From assembly GCA_023053575.1 (NCBI GenBank), contig JAKZAP010000021.1:15624212-15688211 (forward strand): a stretch of 64,000 nt of DNA, written 5' to 3'. The notes beneath the pieces were generated by a model. The model saw only the letters and a list, made by a program, of their open reading frames with translations. It was not told the DNA's origin and searched no databases. Below are positions 11,437 through 21,352 of this stretch, one piece after another. A program made the position numbers and the translations under genes. The stretch comes from Branchinecta lynchi. Lineage: Eukaryota > Arthropoda > Branchiopoda > Anostraca > Branchinectidae. The stretch's first letter is position 1, and the number at the start of each line of letters is the position of its first letter.

Positions 11437-12134
11437 GAGAAGTCACCACTGAATCCAAAAACGCCTTTGAGGAAAAAACAGAGACCTTCGCTGAATATTC
11501 AGGTGACAATAAACAGGGCCAGTTTAAACTAAATAAATTAAAATAAAAAGTGACTAAGACAAGGTTTCAGAATCTTCGTGCAATTGTTCAAGGAGCTTGA
11601 TCGACTTTCCGATGTCGAATAAACTGTTTCGAAATTCCATACAGTGACACCTGTATGGAACTGGAAGCACCTAACATAGGATTTGATTGTCCCTAAGTCG
11701 TTCTATAAACGTAAACGCGACCGGCGCCTCGCTGGCAGTGTTGCCAAGTGTGACCCTTTTTTCCACTGGGTGACTCCGTGACACTCTTTCTCTGAAAGTG
11801 ACACCTTTTCTGACAAGTGACACCTTTTAGGTCAGAAAAAGCACCTTTTCTTTCTTTACTGGGATTACTGTTGCGGACTACCGACCCACAAAATTTTAAT
11901 CTGATTTTACAGATAGTGTCGCCATCTTTATAACTTATAAAAGTAGCAGCGTTAACTCGCCACCGAAAACATGACATTCTTCGCGCGAAATCAATCGGCT
12001 CCAGTGAAGATTTTAGTTATTCTTCGAAGTTTACTAAACATCGCATCGCCTATATCTAAATTATGCAGATTCTTCGTCATGCCATTTCCTCGGCTTTTTC
12101 CGGTGAGGGTTAGAAGTTTCCGTATCCGTGTGGT
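11437..12134. other. no gene recognised
   Basis: Contains short degenerate repeats of the type gtgacaccttttctgac at 11780-11840. No exon with paired splice signals recognised. Confidence 0.3.
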
Positions 12135-12600
12135 CAGAGGCGTTACTAGCCAAAATGTTTGGGCAGGGGACGAGGCATTTACCGACTGGCTGCTAATTTT
12201 TACCGACTTTTTCTTCAGAAAAAATACTGTTTTCAACAACAAAAATGATATTTTTGAAAAAAATTGACTGATTTTTAGAGAAATCGACTGATTTTAAGAA
12301 AAACCGACTGATTTTCAGAAAAACCGACTATTTTGACGAAAAATCGACAAATTTTCAGAAAAATCGACCAATTTTCAGAAAAAAGGACTAAAAAACGACT
12401 GTTTTTTCAGTCGTTCTTCGCACTTCGCGCCGACTCAGTTGTTTTTTACCGACTGGCCGATAGCATTGGGGGAGTGGGGGGGTAAAACCTGTGATTATTT
12501 TTCTTGGAAACGGTCGATTTTTCGTAAACATTAAATTTTTCGCTAAAATAGTAGATTTTTTCTTCAACCAGGTCTTTTGCCAGGGATTTTCACTTTCATG
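12135..12600. repeat. hAT-like MITE fragment with gaaaaatcgac tandem repeats
   Basis: Starts CAGAGGCGTTACTAGCC as at 10683. The interior (12240-12390) is a run of 17-18-bp units of the type cgactgattttcagaaaaa. The right inverted end was not found. Confidence 0.55.
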
Positions 12601-12796
12601 ACTCGAGCTCTCGGCAACGCTGCTCGCTGGCCGCTCGGCTCTATATGTATATATTCAAACAATGTCATCAACGGATATACGGATGAGAACGTTATGTATT
12701 AAATGTTATCGTCATCGACCCAGAAGAGCAACCTACCCCAGGCCGAAAAGGTTCCGAAGGGTCGGAGCCCAAGAGCCAGAAGTTTTTGGATTGGAT

Positions 12797-12910
12797 TGAC
12801 GTCAGTTACGATTCTTCATCAGCTGATGAAGAGTCGTAGCTGACGTATATCCGATGTAAACATTGTTTGAATAAATGTTTCAAAGTCAGCTTGGGCTCAA
12901 AGAATATTTA
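12797..12910. repeat. fold-back repeat, family P, short copy
   Basis: gattcttcatcagctgatgaagag is a near-perfect hairpin that lacks the GGCCCTTCTTGG core. It is followed by the shared right flank gtaaacattgtttgaata. Confidence 0.55.
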
Positions 12911-13204
12911 TCTATATATTCAAATATATACTCATCGATAGGAACAAACTAATATTTTTCGTTTCCTGCGGTATTGCACCCTTGCTCTACCCAAAACACA
13001 TTAACAGATAATACAAGATGCGCGGTTTCAACAGACAACACTTGGGATGTAATCGGTTATAGTTTTGAGAACGTTATGTGTTAAAGCACAATGGACACTT
13101 ATAATGCTTTACTTTGTATTAAATGCTTCACAAATAAACATTTCCGACTTCCTTTAGAAGGCGCTACGAAAATCCGCCGTTTTCTTGTTATCCCTTGTCT
13201 TTAC

Positions 13205-13238
13205 CTCACTGGCATTTCGGCGATCCAGATCTTAGGAG
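13205..13238 (-). CDS. small internal exon, 4E-T-like gene (exon 5)
   Basis: A 34-bp minus-strand exon. The acceptor is tttccttccatgatatcccag just above 13238; the donor GTAAAG lies just below 13205. Only one frame is open: it starts with two bases of a split codon, runs PKIWIAEMPV, and ends with two bases. Both phases match the neighbouring exons (13339-13421 ends with one base, 10141-10213 begins with one). A 34-bp exon is easily matched by chance, so the phase agreement on both sides is the main support. Confidence 0.45.
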
Positions 13239-13338
13239 CTGGGATATCATGGAAGGAAATTCAAAAACTCCCAGCAATGCTTGATAGAAAAGGATATATT
13301 TGAGATGTCACCAAAGTCAAGCCGCAGATGCAGTTTAC

Positions 13339-13421
13339 CTGATTGTTCTAGTGTTTCATCAGAAGTTCCATGGCTTAAAGTGCCTATTAAAAGCTTTTCT
13401 TTGTGGAATAGTGTTGTCAAG
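13339..13421 (-). CDS. internal exon, 4E-T-like gene (exon 4)
   Basis: An 83-bp minus-strand exon with donor AATCAG|GTAAAC at its lower edge and an AG acceptor at 13422-13423. It begins with one base (completing the AT left by the exon above) and ends with one base (completed by the exon below). The open frame covers 27 codons and includes SHGTSDETLEQS. The acceptor has a weak pyrimidine tract, so the 5' boundary is uncertain; a shorter version starting at an internal AG is possible. No domain recognised. Confidence 0.45.
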
Positions 13422-13850
13422 CTTGATTAACTTGCTTTATAAAACGTACCAGAATATGGAGTATGCAATAAGCTTATAAAAAATAACATAGCTACAAAAA
13501 TCATTCAAATACAAATAACCTATTCAAATCTGAATTATACAAGCTGATTTATGCATAAAGTAAAGATCTACTAAGTATTATAAGAAACATCACTTTTATC
13601 TTTGTCCAAGCTAGTAAATTGATCATGTACTGGCCCAAAAAAATTACGCTTTCAAATATCACAGAGAGGAAACTGCTGAAAAAGCTGCTAATCTAGGGGG
13701 TAAGAGTAATTCTTAGGTTGTTACAGAGTGGGATTGGGGTAGTTTGATGTGCCCATTGAACTTTAAATGTTATGTATAACAAGCGTTGCCAGAAAGACCC
13801 GAAAAACACCGAAAAAACCATCATCTGACTCTCTTGTAGGTCGTCATGAT

Positions 13851-14197
13851 CAGAGGCGTCACGTATGGCTGGGAGGCCCCCCCCCCCCAATGTTGTCGGC
13901 CTAGCCAGTAAATTTGCCTGCGTCGACGCGAAGCGCAACAATTTTTCGTAAAAAAAGTGATTTTTTTTCTTGGAAACGGTGATTTTTCGTAAACATTTGA
14001 TTTTCGCTAAACTAGTAGATTTTTTCTTGAAAACGTCGTTTTTCTTGAAACCAGTCGATTTTTCGTCACAACAGTAATTTAAAAAAAAAAAAAAGTGTTT
14101 TTATGCAGAAATAGTCGGTATAAACGACCAGCCAGTCGTTAAAAACCTTGCCCCCCCCCCCCCCCAAACAATTGGTTTTTAGCTAGTAACGCCTCTG
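13851..14197. mobile_element. hAT-like MITE
   Basis: Begins CAGAGGCGT and ends acgcctctg, flanked by gtcatgat (13843-13850) and gtcacgat (14198-14205), an 8-bp duplication with one mismatch. The interior holds two C runs and AT-rich direct repeats. Same family as 10683-11436. Confidence 0.8.
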
Positions 14198-14440
14198 GTC
14201 ACGATATTGGAAAGTTCAATCGATGCTATTTCTGCGGTTTTTCGGCTCTTCCTAGCAATGCTAATTATGCATATCATTTAAAGTATAAGGTTTATGCCTA
14301 ATAATAACATTTAATGCACAGTGTTGTTTTGAACCCGGAAACGCGAATCCTTGTGTGATCCGTTATGAGACTTCTGACAGTGTATATTGCACACTATTCG
14401 ACTTTTGGCACTTCCCATAAAACATAGTAACTATACTTAC

Positions 14441-14520
14441 ATGTTACCATAATATGGATCATCCAGAAAAGCTGGTCTTTTCAGGGAAGCAGGTGAGTTC
14501 TTTAGCGTCATCAACAGCTC
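14441..14520 (-). CDS. internal exon with second half of eIF4E-binding motif (exon 3)
   Basis: An 80-bp minus-strand exon. Acceptor gttatattcttag at 14521-14533 and a strong donor GTAAGT at 14435-14440. It opens in phase 0 with ELLMTLKNSP and continues ASLKRPAFLDDPYYGN. Joined directly to the exon at 16017-16103 (which ends QYSR in phase 0), it gives YSRELLM, a Y-x4-L-hydrophobic motif. From that Tyr the residues K at +9, P at +12, S at +14, R-P at +17/+18 and L at +21 fall where 4E-T (EIF4ENIF1) proteins have them. eIF4E-binding motifs of this class let the protein dock on the cap-binding factor and repress translation. Confidence 0.65.
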
Positions 14521-14715
14521 CTAAGAATATAACTTCATCAGACCCTGTGCAGCTAGTCCATAATGGAACAAGAATTATTTTTCCACTAAGAAGAACTAGG
14601 GTTTTTACCAATTTGCATGAGGAACAAAATAGTCAACTTGGACTCCGGACAGTCAACACCAGCAAGCACTGTAAAAAAAATCAACTACCATCTGAAGTCC
14701 GTATTAAGACTTGTA

Positions 14716-14925
14716 TTCAAACAATGTTTACAACGGATACGTCAGCTACGATTCTTCATCTACGATATTTCGGCCCTTCTTGGCAAGGGTCCTCGTCAGG
14801 CTGTCAATCCTCTGGTTCAACTTCGGGGAAGGAAACAAACCTGTAATTACCCTTGCCAAGAAGGGTATCGCAGATGAAGAATCGTAGCTGACGTATCCGT
14901 TGTAAACATTGTTTGAATAAATGTT
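14716..14925. mobile_element. fold-back element, family P, full copy
   Basis: Inverted arms of about 60 bp, starting TTCAAACAATGTTTACAACG on the left with its complement ending at about 14925, enclose two opposed copies of the CCCTTCTTGGCAAGGG core. It lies in an intron just above exon 3. Confidence 0.7.
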
Positions 14926-15492
14926 TCAAAATCAGCTTGGGCTCAAAGAATAATTATTAAGACTTGGATATATTTGTCCTAATTCAATCGTCAGCTTGTT
15001 CTTCACACAAAGTGGGTTGCCGATAAGATTTCGACCACAACACAACTGTGTCCCACATACACTGTAAAAAGTATCTACAAGTATGGATTAAAGTTAACTC
15101 CAGTATTTGCTACTGGGATTCATCTTATCTTTATTTTGTATTCATCATATCTTTGTGTTACCGAGTAGCAGATACTGCAGTTAACTTTTATAGTGTAGCA
15201 TCCAACTTTGGGCAAGAAAATAAATAAAACTGAAAGGAAACATTGAACATATTTGCAAGGATCGACTTGCTACAAGCTGATATTTCTAACAACAATAAAA
15301 CATTGTTAGTTACTCAATGATAATTCATCACACTCATACTAGGAACAATAAGAAGCCCAGCATCACTGAACCACATTCAGGTGGTGAGAAAAAGGTGTTG
15401 ATTGACAGAGTAGCAACTTTAAGGAAGTGAATGAATGCTCGTTTTTTTTTCCACGGCACTTTCATTGAAGAAGAAGGTTGTTGGCATCAGGT

Positions 15493-15816
15493 CAGTCTAC
15501 CACAAATCCCTGATTTTTGGATACCCTATGCCAAACACTGGGTATATCTAGCATTTAGCATAGCCTATGCCTAACGCTGGATACCCTATGCCAAACGCTG
15601 GATACCTGTTGTCAATCTAACCCTGACCTATCTAACTACAGATGAATTCTGATTGGTTGATTTCTGAGCTTCAGTCAAATCATCAATATTTTATTGGATT
15701 AGAGTATCCAGCATTTGGCATAGGGTATCCAGCGTTAGGCATAGGGTATGCCAAACGCTAGATATACCCAGCGTTTGGCATAGGGTATCCAAAAATCAGG
15801 GATTTGTGGTAGACTG
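15493..15816. mobile_element. hAT-like fold-back MITE with minisatellite arms
   Basis: Inverted ends CAGTCTACCACAAATCCCTG extend into more than 100 bp of arm. Perfect 8-bp duplication catcaggt (15485-15492, 15817-15824). Each arm contains 22-23-bp repeats of the type ggataccctatgccaaacg. Located in an intron, 62 bp from the candidate exon 2. Confidence 0.9.
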
Positions 15817-15877
15817 CATCAGGTATCACAATACCCAGAAGAGTTGGTTATAGGCAAAACAGTATATACTGAGGTAC

Positions 15878-15916
15878 CTTGATTTCAAAATTTCCATCGC
15901 TGGTGATATTGTTTGG
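15878..15916 (-). CDS. candidate 39-nt cassette exon (exon 2)
   Basis: A minus-strand segment with a good acceptor (gtgttctaaacttgtttagcag above 15916) and a weaker donor (AAG|GTACCT). It is exactly 13 codons, phase 0 to phase 0, with no stop, encoding PNNITSDGNFEIK. Because the flanking exons are also phase 0 at this junction, inclusion or skipping both keep frame. Inclusion would separate YSR from ELLM and destroy the eIF4E-binding motif. Either it is a regulated microexon or a chance match; the donor is the weak point. Confidence 0.4.
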
Positions 15917-16016
15917 CTGCTAAACAAGTTTAGAACACAAAATGCAAAGCAGTGACTAAATTTTTAGTCAGTGCAATAAGCCTGCAATTGGGTCTTATAA
16001 AATAAAGAGCACATAC

Positions 16017-16103
16017 CCTTGAATACTGAAACTCCGGCATCTTTGCTGGTGGAAAGACTTCTTGTTCCAGTCCATCCGAAGGCACCAGTTCTTTGTCCGA
16101 CAT
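16017..16103 (-). CDS. EIF4ENIF1: first coding exon, 4E-T-like eIF4E-binding protein
   Basis: The ATG at 16103 has the context gaaaATGtcgg and an in-frame stop a short way upstream, so it is the likely start. The 29-codon exon runs MSDKELVPSDG ... PEFQYSR and ends AGG|GTATGT, a good donor, in phase 0. It supplies the Tyr of a Y-x4-L-hydrophobic eIF4E-binding motif completed by the exon at 14441-14520. The motif sits about 27 residues from the start; in animal 4E-T it is likewise near the N-terminus. 4E-T shuttles eIF4E and represses or destabilises mRNA in P-bodies. The symbol rests on the motif and its spacing only; downstream exons were not matched to 4E-T domains. Confidence 0.6.
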
Positions 16104-17400
16104 TTTCCAGAAAGAAAGTTCCAAAATCGAACACTGACACTACTTTTGAGATTCACTACTAACTACTGAAGTTCGTATCACAATCTTGCAGGTGACAAGG
16201 TACGTAATGTTTCTTTGAAAGCAACAACACTAAGTAACGCTAGTGATCACAGTAGTGACACACTAACACAATTTTGTACTTTTGGTAGGAAATTTCCTCA
16301 ATGTCTCGAAAGAAGATTCGCCCTGAGATAAAACAGAAAATACACTATTATTGAGATCTGGGTTGATGCTTGACCAACAGTGAAAAGAGTTGGGCACTCA
16401 GTAGAGATTTTCTCTTCTCAGCACAAGGATACAGCACACTTCTTGTTGTATGAACACAATAGCTGCAAAAGAGGAACTTATACTGGCAGTGTCAAAAGAA
16501 ATGTTTAGATGAAGGTGGCTGGTAGACCATAGTTGGTCAAAGCTTGGTGCCACACAGAAACATTGGCTCAATAGGACCTGGTGTATAGGGTACTCTTTGT
16601 GCCATCACCTAAAATTCTATATGTTTTTACTTTATAAGGCTGTGCTAAAGGGGATAGACTGTGCTAAATGGGGCAGGATATGTCAAATCTAGCCAGCAAC
16701 CTGAGCCTCGTTTTTGTTGCATGCTGCAGGTCAGCTTCTCGGCCACTTCCGGACTGATTCTTTTTACATCCGTTTTTGCACTGCAGTGCTTCCGAGGAAG
16801 ACGGCAGCGCTTCTCGAGAATCGCGGACTTGCTCACCGACCAAGCTCGTGCTTCCCTGCAAGATACTGCAGCGCTGCTGCTTCAACCAAGAAGAAAGTGA
16901 ATCCAAAAACGCATATTGTGCAAAAACAAAGAAGTGCTGCAGCAGCGATGCGGCAGCGCTATTGCAGCAAAAACGAAGCTCTGGTAAGCCTACACCAAAG
17001 GTTACCTTGTACCAAAAGCGTAGGAGGCAACCTCACCTGCTAAACAAGAATCCTACAATCCCTTACAGAACTGCACAGATTTTTTTTGTTTTCTTGTGTT
17101 AAGCATTTGGCATATTCTATGGCTCTGGGCTACACCGGAATATTCAACTTTTGGTATGGCCTATCCCAAAACAGGCAATTGTACAATCACATTATACAAT
17201 CACAATAATTGTAACATCACAGCTTTATAGAAAAGTTCGATCAGAAATGAGAGTTAGAAGGCTTCAAACTTTCGCTACAAAAACAAATCGTGCTCCCTAT
17301 TGGTTGGTTTTTTAATGACACCTCATAACCGACAAATAGGATTCGAGACTCCGTTTTTGGATTTGAACTTTGAAGCCTTCAAGCTCTTGATTCCATGGAA
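16104..17400. other. possible 5' region of the 4E-T-like gene; no further gene called
   Basis: Upstream of the start codon. No TATA-like or CpG-island boundary is clear. 16690-17000 is richer in G/C and CAG/GCA, with several overlapping open frames on both strands, none recognisable. Confidence 0.3.
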
Positions 17401-17420
17401 ACTCTTTTGCAGAATGGAGT

Positions 17421-17588
17421 GATATGATTAAGGAATAGCCCACTTAATATTTCCACAAGTCACTGGCTCGGAATGATGATCAAACATCGGTAATTTGATT
17501 TCATGATATGATTAAGGAATAGCCCACTTAATATTTCCACAAGTCACTGGCTTGGAATGATGATCAAACATCGGTAATTTGATTTAAA
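17421..17588. repeat. 84-bp tandem duplication, two copies
   Basis: gatatgattaaggaatagcc begins at 17421 and again at 17505. The two units are almost identical (one c/t difference seen in actggctcgg/actggcttgg), so the duplication is recent. Confidence 0.9.
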
Positions 17589-17819
17589 AGTTGAAAGTCA
17601 TATGCCTCTCGATGTTAATTTTTTTGTATGGTGTTGCAATATCCATTTTCTTTGGGTAGGGTGCAATCTCTCATGCGCACACATTACCTATTGACAAAAG
17701 AGGTTTGAATTTGTTACCGTTATGTGTTGTTTTGTACTTGGTACCTTGAAAGAACAAAGTGAAGAAAACGCTCAACAAATTTTCAAAAGTTTTGTTGAAA
17801 CTCTTCTAATTTGAGTATT

Positions 17820-18065
17820 AAATAATAATTTTTTGGCATGTATTTTGTGGTAAAAGACAACACTGTTGTTATACGAGGTTCAAATAAGAATACCTCTAAT
17901 GTATCTCTGTGGTTCAAAAATGAAGAACTGATGACAACAGTATTGAATAATCATTTTTTGTCATGTATTTCGTGGTAAGAGACAACACTGTTGTTATACG
18001 AGGTTCAAATAAGAATACCTCTAATGTATCTCTGTGGTTCAAAAATGAAGAACTGGTGACAACAA
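17820..18065. repeat. 125-bp tandem duplication, two copies
   Basis: gtggtaaaagacaacactg at 17847 recurs as gtggtaagagacaacactg at 17972. A few substitutions separate the copies. Confidence 0.85.
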
Positions 18066-19520
18066 CGTCTGTAATTCCCATACATAAGTCAACTAATGAT
18101 TAGCTGAATTTGCTTCACTCCAGGCTGTCTTTGGCTCTGGTCTTCCCTCACCAGTGTTTGGTGCTTGTCCTATTGCGCATTTTTGATGTCACCGGTGGCA
18201 ACACTAGAATCTGCCTGCCGAGCAAGTTCTTGACTTCTGGTTAGTCCACACTGGTGGGCACTAATTAACCAGACACTGATTATTTCGAAAACAGGTTATA
18301 AGATTGCAGAGCACTCATCGATGGATGCAACAATGTGTTGTAAGAAGCACTGGTGAGCAGTCACTGGACAACAAATACAGCTATTAAAAAAAAAAAAAAG
18401 TCTACAGCACGAGAAGACTGCGAGAAGATGACAAATTAAAAAGATATGACTTAGAATTTCTTATACCAAAGGACTGCCAAAAGAAGGTTGAAACACTCTT
18501 TGATTTTGAAATGCACTTACTTACTATGACAAACCAAGAACTTAGGTTAGTTTTCGCAGGTGTATGCTAAGAGTCTTTGCAGACTGAGTTGTCAGTTTGT
18601 TAGTTAGGCTATGCGATTCCCTTTTGACAGTTTCAGAGATGAAAAACAAGACCAATGGCAATGAAACCTAGTCCAAAATTCTGAAAAGGGTTCAAAGGAC
18701 CACATGATCTACAATGTCAGGTACACGTCAGCCGTTTTTTGCATCTGCATCCTTTAGTAAACATTTTTAGAATTTTATTTTTGATTTCATACAGCCCTAG
18801 TCAAGTGGGTTAACTTTAGCCTATAGTCTTCGGCCTAAATTTATGACTGCCAAAATCTTGTTAAGTTACTAACCTTTGCAGAATACTGACAACAGAGGTT
18901 TGATACCTGGGACTCTACAATAATTCCAATGAATCTAGTTAGCAAGTACCAGCAAAAAGTAGATTTATTTATTTCAGCTACGCATCAGCAACTATTGCGA
19001 TACGGACGATACAGCAGTTGTTATAGGCCATCCTTCCTTCTAGAGCTGAAAGGAAGGAAAAAGTTTTAAACTATAAAAATGCTATAAAAACAAAAAAAAA
19101 TCAATGAGCAAATGATATAACTTTTGATTTGTATTTACTCACGGTAAAATATAAATCTATTGTAGCAAGATTTTTTTCCCAATAACAATTGTCGTATCGA
19201 TACTGGAATCGATACAGCACTGGCAACCTCTGACACCAGGAAGGAGCCAAGACCCATGGTCAGCTTTCTGTTTCGCTCCCTAGATGATGTACATGCTGCT
19301 ATCTTCAAAGATCATCACTCACTCGTAGGAATGTGAGGTGAAATAATTGTAGTACCCAATTCTATTCTAAATTTACCTTGCCTGGAGAACGTGAAGTGTT
19401 ACAGCAACTTTGGTCGTCTAGGCCGACAAAAAAAGATTCGGAGCACCACTCTGGTTTAGTTTCTTCGCTATGGATTTAACGCTGAAGTTTTTAACCACTT
19501 GAAAGTTTTTATTTGCATAT
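18066..19520. other. no gene recognised; diverged repeat at 18140-18310
   Basis: caccagtgtttgg ... tagtccacactggtg ... accagacactg at 18146-18280 is related to 10528-10660. The rest has no recognisable exon or repeat. Confidence 0.35.
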
Positions 19521-19530
19521 CCCAAGAAAC

Positions 19531-20339
19531 AAGACCAAAGGTGTCGATAGGATCCCAAAAATCTAAGATTTGATCCAGACAATTTGGTCTTGTCTTCGCC
19601 AGGCTAATCTTCAGAGAAAACCGAGTTCAGATATTCTATCTACCTATCTATAACTCTATAAGCCATATCTATTTTGACGATATTGACCAAAACTTCCTGC
19701 TTTACTACTGCCAAATTTGCGGTTTCGCCCGAATTCCGAGCGAACTACTAGTCCAGCAAAATAAGAAAAATTCAGAAACGAAGCCGGCGTATCTCCTTAT
19801 CCCTGTAAAGAAATCTAATCAACTTTAAATAAAATTTTGACTTAAAAAAAATGCGGGTACAACCGGATTCCGGACTAATTATATGTCCGGGTAAAAAAAT
19901 GATCATTATATACATACTCAGCGTCTCTTCTTACCCCTAAATATATCATCTAATCAACTTCAGATAAAGCTTTTACTTTTAACATATTTCCCGATTTTGG
20001 CCGGATTACAGTCGAACTAGTTGTCCGGCGAGAAAATGATTTTCACCATCGGGTTCAGCATATCTTCTTACGCCATAATCGACTATCACATTAGCTGTTT
20101 AAAAATATTTTGTTTGTCCCTTAAATTGAACCCCCTCCCCCACCCCCAAATATAGGGCTACAGAGCCCATCTACGAACTCGACCTTACCCTTGACCCAAA
20201 CAATCCTCATATGGGAATGGAGAAATGAGAAAATATCTCATTCCCTTCGAGAGTTATCGTGCTTACAGACGGACGGACGGACGGACGGACAACTTTTGCG
20301 ATGTCATAGGTATCCCTCCACTTACGTTTTGGGATCCCA
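19531..20339 (+). mobile_element. family A satellite element
   Basis: Starts AAGACCAAAGGTGTCGATAG, contains tandem copies of the core of about 137 bp, then (GACG)n at 20268-20290, and ends in TTTTGGGATCCCAAAA. AAC precedes it at 19528-19530. A second family A head follows immediately, so two copies lie head to tail. Confidence 0.75.
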
Positions 20340-20341
20340 AA

Positions 20342-20669
20342 AAGACCACAGGTTTCCATGGGATCCCAAAAATGTAATATTTAAAGTTAAATATTTGTTT
20401 TTAAAATTTATAAACAGACCAAGGCTTATAATGGGGGTGGAAACACCTTCGAAACTTAAAAAAATAATGTTTTTTTGTACATTTTCAAAAGACAGTACAG
20501 TAACTAGTAGATCTGAGAAAACCAAGTTCGTATATGGATTCAGTATATGTGTTTACCGTTCTAAGACTTCTAAGATACATCTATTTTGACGTAACCAATC
20601 GAAACTTCCTGCCTTACTTCTGCCAATTATCCGGTGGCGGAATTCCGGAACTACCTGTCCGGCGAAAAA
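20342..20669 (+). mobile_element. family A satellite element, truncated, abutting the previous copy
   Basis: Begins AAGACCACAGGTTTCCATGG followed by the GGGATCCC box, then partial core repeat ending gtccggcgaaaaaa. It lacks the tetranucleotide run and terminal palindrome. It is followed directly by the family B head at 20683. Confidence 0.6.
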
Positions 20670-20720
20670 AATAAAGCTCAACAAGAGCTACGAGCTCATA
20701 TGGCTCGAGTAGTAGGTGTT

Positions 20721-21352
20721 AGTAGTATATAAAGCCGGGTTCTACTCCACCCTCCCCCCAATTTCAAAACCCCATTTTAACATCAATTTCTTAAATTTTA
20801 ACATCCTTTTTACCAAATTATCCCCTTTTTTAAGAACATTTTTATTTTCTTACTTCCAAAATAAAGGATACAAGAAATGAGAATATTACCCTTTACTACA
20901 TATAAAATACTACAATATACTACTACTTCTTTTTTTTTACATTTTTCATTTTTTATTCAAATATTACTGAGTAAACAGTTCTAAATCCACATATGTTTCT
21001 TTGTTCTTGTTTTCGCGTACAATCGGTTGCAAAACTAGATTTTTCTTTAAAAGTAATTCGTTAGCAATGGCATTATATTTCTGTGTTATAAACAAATCAC
21101 AGGGTTTGTCATTATGATTAATGACCACAACCAACTTATCACCATATTTTGTCTTAGCAATTCTCATTTTAACGATAGTATATTTCAGTCCTAGAACTAG
21201 TTCTTCTTTCCTGATTGTCTCATTGTATTTATTCATTCTGATTGTATTCAAGACTTCCTTTGTAGACTCCATTTATTAGGGGATGATTTTATTAAATAAA
21301 AATCCAGACTCACAAACTCACATACATATTTTTATTGATAATATCTAATGTA
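20721..21352 (+). repeat. Polinton left terminal inverted repeat, 632 bp
   Basis: Matches the reverse complement of 33667-34298 over its whole length with 8 substitutions, all inside the 102-aa ORF and all synonymous. The 323 non-ORF bases are identical. The inner edge lies inside the capsid gene. Confidence 0.97.
20964..21272 (-). CDS. TIR-borne 102-aa protein, left copy
   Basis: A small, Lys/Asn/Ile-rich protein of unknown function, predicted soluble, with alternating hydrophobic residues suggesting a compact beta-rich fold. It lies wholly inside the left TIR, so the element carries two copies; the right copy (33747-34055) encodes an identical protein. The start has the element's standard signal (cccctaataaATG). 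Its stop is followed by an AT-rich tail with aataaa-like words. The two copies differ at eight codons (3, 26-29, 33, 49, 50), every change synonymous, which implies selection on the protein. Its position at both ends hints at a role linked to the termini or simply to doubled dosage; that is inference. I do not recognise a homologue. Confidence 0.8.
   Translation of the reverse strand: MESTKEVLNTIRMNKYNETIRKEELVLGLKYTIVKMRIAKTKYGDKLVVVINHNDKPCDLFITQKYNAIANELLLKKNLVLQPIVRENKNKETYVDLELFTQ

Noticed and set aside
16661..17102. overlapping open frames on both strands at 16.7-17.1 kb
   Set aside because: No recognisable domain, several frames open at once, explained by GC/CAG-rich composition.
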